The notes under the pieces were generated by a model. The model did not search any database, was not told the origin of the DNA, and worked only from the letters and a program-made list of their open reading frames with translations. Of a DNA stretch of 6,927 bases, positions 5,373 to 6,927 are shown piece by piece. The translations under genes and the position numbers were made by a program. The DNA is from an uncultured Eubacteriales bacterium. GTDB taxonomy: Bacteria > Bacillota > Clostridia > Oscillospirales > CAG-272. The stretch spans positions 1 to 6,927 of the forward strand of contig CAKSOR010000136.1 of NCBI GenBank assembly GCA_934477985.1, read 5' to 3'. The first letter of the stretch is position 1. The number at the start of each line of letters is the position of its first letter.

Positions 5373-6473
5373 TTATATTTTTGTTTCGGAAATGAAATTT
5401 CCGTCGCTGTCATTGAATACGACCGTAACTCCGTCGTCGAAGATGAAGCCGGAGCCGGCGAAGTAATCCGGCTTGCCGTCGCGCCCGTGAACCGGCTTTG
5501 AGCCCGACACAACCTTGCAGGGATGACCGAGATGATCCTGCGCGCTGCCCGGCTCGCTTATCTCGAGCGTGTGCAGGTGCCCGGCGATGAAGACCTCTGG
5601 CTTGAACTTCTCGCGCAGCAGCTTCGCCCAGTGCGAGTAGGTCTCGTTCTCGATGTCGAACGGATCTTTGTAGTCCCACGTGAAGGGGTTGTGGGCGATC
5701 ACCGCGCGGTATTTCGCGTCGGCGATTCCCGGCTCATCAAGCAGCTTCTCGAGCCACTTTGTCTCGCGCTTGCGGAAAGCGCGGCAGCAAACCGTGTGAC
5801 CGTATTCGGCGTGAGAATCGTCCTTGTCCTCGCCGCAGTCGATGAGAATCGCGTGCAGGTCGCCGAGCTTCACATCGTAGAAGGAATTTCCGTTCTCGAC
5901 CGGAGTGTGGTCGGCGATGTTCTCGGCGAAGATTCCGCGCGTGTCGTGGTTGCCGCGTGAGAAGATTACCGGCTTTGTTCCGCCGGTGACGTCTGCGGCG
6001 ATCTCGTAGATGTTGTGGAAGTTCTCGATGCGCCCGCTGTGGTCGGGCACGTCGCCGTTGAGAATCAGCAGGTCGATCGGACCGTACTTTTCCTCGAAGC
6101 ATTTGCACGCCTTCACAGGCGCTCCGACCATGTTGTGCGCGTCGGCGATCTGATAGGCGGTGACCCTGCCCGGCTTCACCGGGTGGAAGTCGAAATGCTC
6201 GCTGACCGGCTCTTCGGTCTCGGAGAAATAGGGCTTGCGCTCAATGATTTTGCGCGCGAAGAGCGTGTAGCCGCCCGCCGCGTCGAGCTCGTCCATCGGG
6301 ACGGTTACGCGGTGAGTCGTGACCGCCGAGCGGATTATTCCGTTCGAGTCGTCGAAGTACTCTTCCCCGCCGACCTCGACCCACATGAGCGTCGGGCAGG
6401 AGACCTCGACCATTATCTGGTAGTTCTCACCGACCGCGAAGACGGCGGGAGCGGTTCTGATGATGTTTTTCAT
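5373..6473 (-). CDS. Calcineurin-like metallophosphoesterase with N-terminal beta domain
   Basis: A 366-residue phosphoesterase with the full binuclear-metal motif set: DAH (D111, H113), NGD (D141), GNHD (N175, H176), a histidine in IAHNPF (H261) and GHLH (H299, H301). It should hydrolyse phosphomono- or diesters using two metal ions. Residues 1 to about 98 form a separate, probably beta-sandwich domain like that preceding the catalytic domain in PhoD/purple-acid-phosphatase relatives. Those are often exported, but this protein has no signal peptide. Start 6473 (MKNIIRT) is chosen because GAAAGGAT lies about 12 nt upstream and homology-like sequence begins there. The in-frame extension to GTG at 6590 is Cys/Arg-rich with no RBS and looks like leader, not protein. 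It is the first gene of the five-gene operon. Substrate cannot be assigned. Confidence 0.92.
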   Translation of the reverse strand: MKNIIRTAPAVFAVGENYQIMVEVSCPTLMWVEVGGEEYFDDSNGIIRSAVTTHRVTVPMDELDAAGGYTLFARKIIERKPYFSETEEPVSEHFDFHPVKPGRVTAYQIADAHNMVGAPVKACKCFEEKYGPIDLLILNGDVPDHSGRIENFHNIYEIAADVTGGTKPVIFSRGNHDTRGIFAENIADHTPVENGNSFYDVKLGDLHAILIDCGEDKDDSHAEYGHTVCCRAFRKRETKWLEKLLDEPGIADAKYRAVIAHNPFTWDYKDPFDIENETYSHWAKLLREKFKPEVFIAGHLHTLEISEPGSAQDHLGHPCKVVSGSKPVHGRDGKPDYFAGSGFIFDDGVTVVFNDSDGNFISETKI

Positions 6474-6650
6474 AGCTGAAACCAATCCTTTCTCAAATTG
6501 TGTGATGGTTACGCAGCGTTCAGACAAACGTCGGTCAGCGGGCTCACCACAGCAGAAAGCACTCCATACTTGTAGTCTTGTCGTTTTCACCGCGCTGTCA
6601 TAACGTAATATTCTCTGTTACCAGGCATTCTCGCAGCATGCCATATGCGT
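6474..6650 (-). promoter_or_regulatory. Long 5' leader of the metallophosphoesterase operon
   Basis: About 175 nt separate the predicted transcription start (about 6650) from the ATG, long for a bacterial leader. It contains a perfect GGCAT/ATGCC hairpin (6624-6628 with 6638-6642) close to the 5' end, an ACGC-A-GCGT dyad (6511-6519), and a 7-codon reading frame (MECFLLW) beginning at 6567. No recognised riboswitch or T-box is apparent, and no U-tract terminator is seen, so an attenuation mechanism is not supported. Confidence 0.45.
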
Positions 6651-6655
6651 ATATG

Positions 6656-6684
6656 ATTATACCACAATCATGTGAAAATTTCAA
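6656..6684 (-). promoter_or_regulatory. Extended -10 promoter of the five-gene operon
   Basis: On the minus strand TTGAAA (6684-6679), a 17-base spacer and TATAAT (6661-6656), with TGG directly before the -10 hexamer (extended -10). Predicted start is about 6650. It drives the metallophosphoesterase, SGNH, Mrr_N, DUF362 and TRIC genes. Confidence 0.88.
6666..6680. promoter_or_regulatory. Possible CodY-like box in the operon promoter
   Basis: AATTTTCACATGATT on the minus strand matches the CodY consensus AATTTTCWGAAAATT at 12 of 15 positions by eye. It overlaps the -35 box and fills the spacer, the right place for repression. CodY responds to branched-chain amino acids, which would link this operon to the nearby liv genes. 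AT-rich promoter sequence yields chance matches, and it is not known whether this organism has CodY. Confidence 0.3.
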
Positions 6685-6713
6685 GAGGTTTCTATATTTT
6701 TGAAGAAATTTTA

Positions 6714-6742
6714 TTGACAATCTGACGTCCATATGGTATAAT
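6714..6742 (+). promoter_or_regulatory. Consensus promoter of the glycoside hydrolase gene
   Basis: TTGACA (6714-6719), 17 bases, TATAAT (6737-6742), preceded by TGG (extended -10). An exact consensus match. Predicted start is about 6749, giving a short leader of under 30 nt. Its -35 box is 29 bases from the -35 of the opposing promoter. Confidence 0.92.
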
Positions 6743-6746
6743 GGGA

Positions 6747-6763
6747 GTGTAAAATTATCACAC
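6747..6763. promoter_or_regulatory. Candidate operator at the glycoside hydrolase transcription start
   Basis: GTGTAAAATTATCACAC is a 17-base odd-centred dyad with 6 of 8 pairs complementary and perfect GTGT/ACAC ends. It spans the predicted +1 immediately downstream of the -10 box, a classic repressor position, and could control the otherwise very strong promoter. The regulator family is not identifiable. Confidence 0.4.
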
Positions 6764-6764
6764 C

Positions 6765-6770
6765 GAGGTG
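6765..6770 (+). promoter_or_regulatory. Ribosome binding site of the glycoside hydrolase
   Basis: GAGGTG followed by AAAAT and the ATG at 6776. It supports this start; no in-frame upstream alternative fits within the short leader. Confidence 0.85.
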
Positions 6771-6775
6771 AAAAT

Positions 6776-6927
6776 ATGTTAAAAGATCAGAAAATCTTCG
6801 AGTCCGGAAAATTCTTCACCGGATGCAACTACTGGGCGTCGCACGCCGGAACGAATATGTGGCACGACTGGCGCGCCGATATCGTCGAGTCGGATCTCAA
6901 ACGCCTCTCCGAAGCGCATATCACGGT
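6776..6927 (+). CDS. TIM-barrel glycoside hydrolase (GH5/cellulase-like), N-terminal fragment
   Basis: The first 50 codons of a plus-strand gene that continues past the right edge. The segment GKFFTGCNYWASHAGTNMW (residues 11-29), then DWR and a DLKRLSEAHIT helix, resembles the first strand and helix of TIM-barrel glycoside hydrolases annotated as cellulase-family/GH5- or GH42-like proteins, in which an equivalent of GxNYWxS precedes the barrel. There is no signal peptide, so it would act in the cytoplasm on imported oligosaccharides. The start is fixed by GAGGTG and the consensus promoter. Exact GH family and substrate cannot be decided from the fragment, because the acid/base and nucleophile residues lie outside the window. 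Confidence 0.75.
   Translation, partial: MLKDQKIFESGKFFTGCNYWASHAGTNMWHDWRADIVESDLKRLSEAHIT

Noticed and set aside
6474..6590. N-terminal extension of the metallophosphoesterase from GTG at 6590
   Set aside because: It has no Shine-Dalgarno, its sequence is Cys/Arg-rich and unlike the family, and MKNIIRT at 6473 has GAAAGGAT upstream.
6748..6762. CRP/FNR-type site TGTAA-N5-TCACA
   Set aside because: Spacing between half-sites is 5 rather than the required 6, and one half-site is degenerate; kept only as an unassigned dyad.

Overview
The window looks like a chromosomal stretch from a moderately GC-rich member of the Bacillota, most likely a clostridium of the gut Oscillospirales/Christensenellales kind. 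The grounds are consensus sigma-A promoters (TTGACA-N17-TATAAT, twice), strong AGGAGG/AAAGGA/GAGGTG ribosome binding sites, a lipoprotein-type solute-binding protein, a classical intrinsic terminator, and coding GC of roughly 60% in hand-counted samples. The taxonomic placement is inference.

Layout. Positions 1-2324 hold the start of a branched-chain amino acid (Liv/HAAT) ABC transporter operon on the minus strand: a perfect promoter (2296-2324), a leader with two small hairpins, the lipoprotein binding protein livJ (1076-2218), a 252-base spacer with a 12-bp stem-loop, and the permease livH (1-823, cut by the window edge). The remaining transporter genes presumably lie beyond position 1. Positions 2325-2575 are non-coding.

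Positions 2576-6684 are one compact five-gene minus-strand operon, read right to left. It has an extended -10 promoter (6656-6684) and a leader of about 175 nt. The genes are a calcineurin-like metallophosphoesterase, an SGNH/GDSL hydrolase, a 113-residue protein that is only the N-terminal DNA-binding domain of Mrr restriction enzymes, a DUF362 protein with two [4Fe-4S] motifs, and a TRIC/UPF0126 cation-channel-like membrane protein. An intrinsic terminator follows at 2577-2610. Gene junctions are 12, 1, 19 and -1 bases, so the set is almost certainly co-transcribed.

Positions 6685-6927 carry a back-to-back, perfect-consensus promoter driving a plus-strand TIM-barrel glycoside hydrolase that runs off the right edge. 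Its -35 lies only 29 bases from the -35 of the five-gene operon.

How the genes may work together: liv imports branched-chain amino acids or relatives. The glycoside hydrolase and the SGNH esterase-like hydrolase suggest carbohydrate processing with shared regulation across the divergent promoters. The Fe-S and TRIC proteins have no evident role in that. The most unusual element is the orphan Mrr_N gene. It is distinctly AT-richer than its neighbours (46% GC by hand count) and uses GAT for every Asp, suggesting later acquisition into an existing operon. I found no CRISPR array, insertion sequence, tRNA or rRNA.
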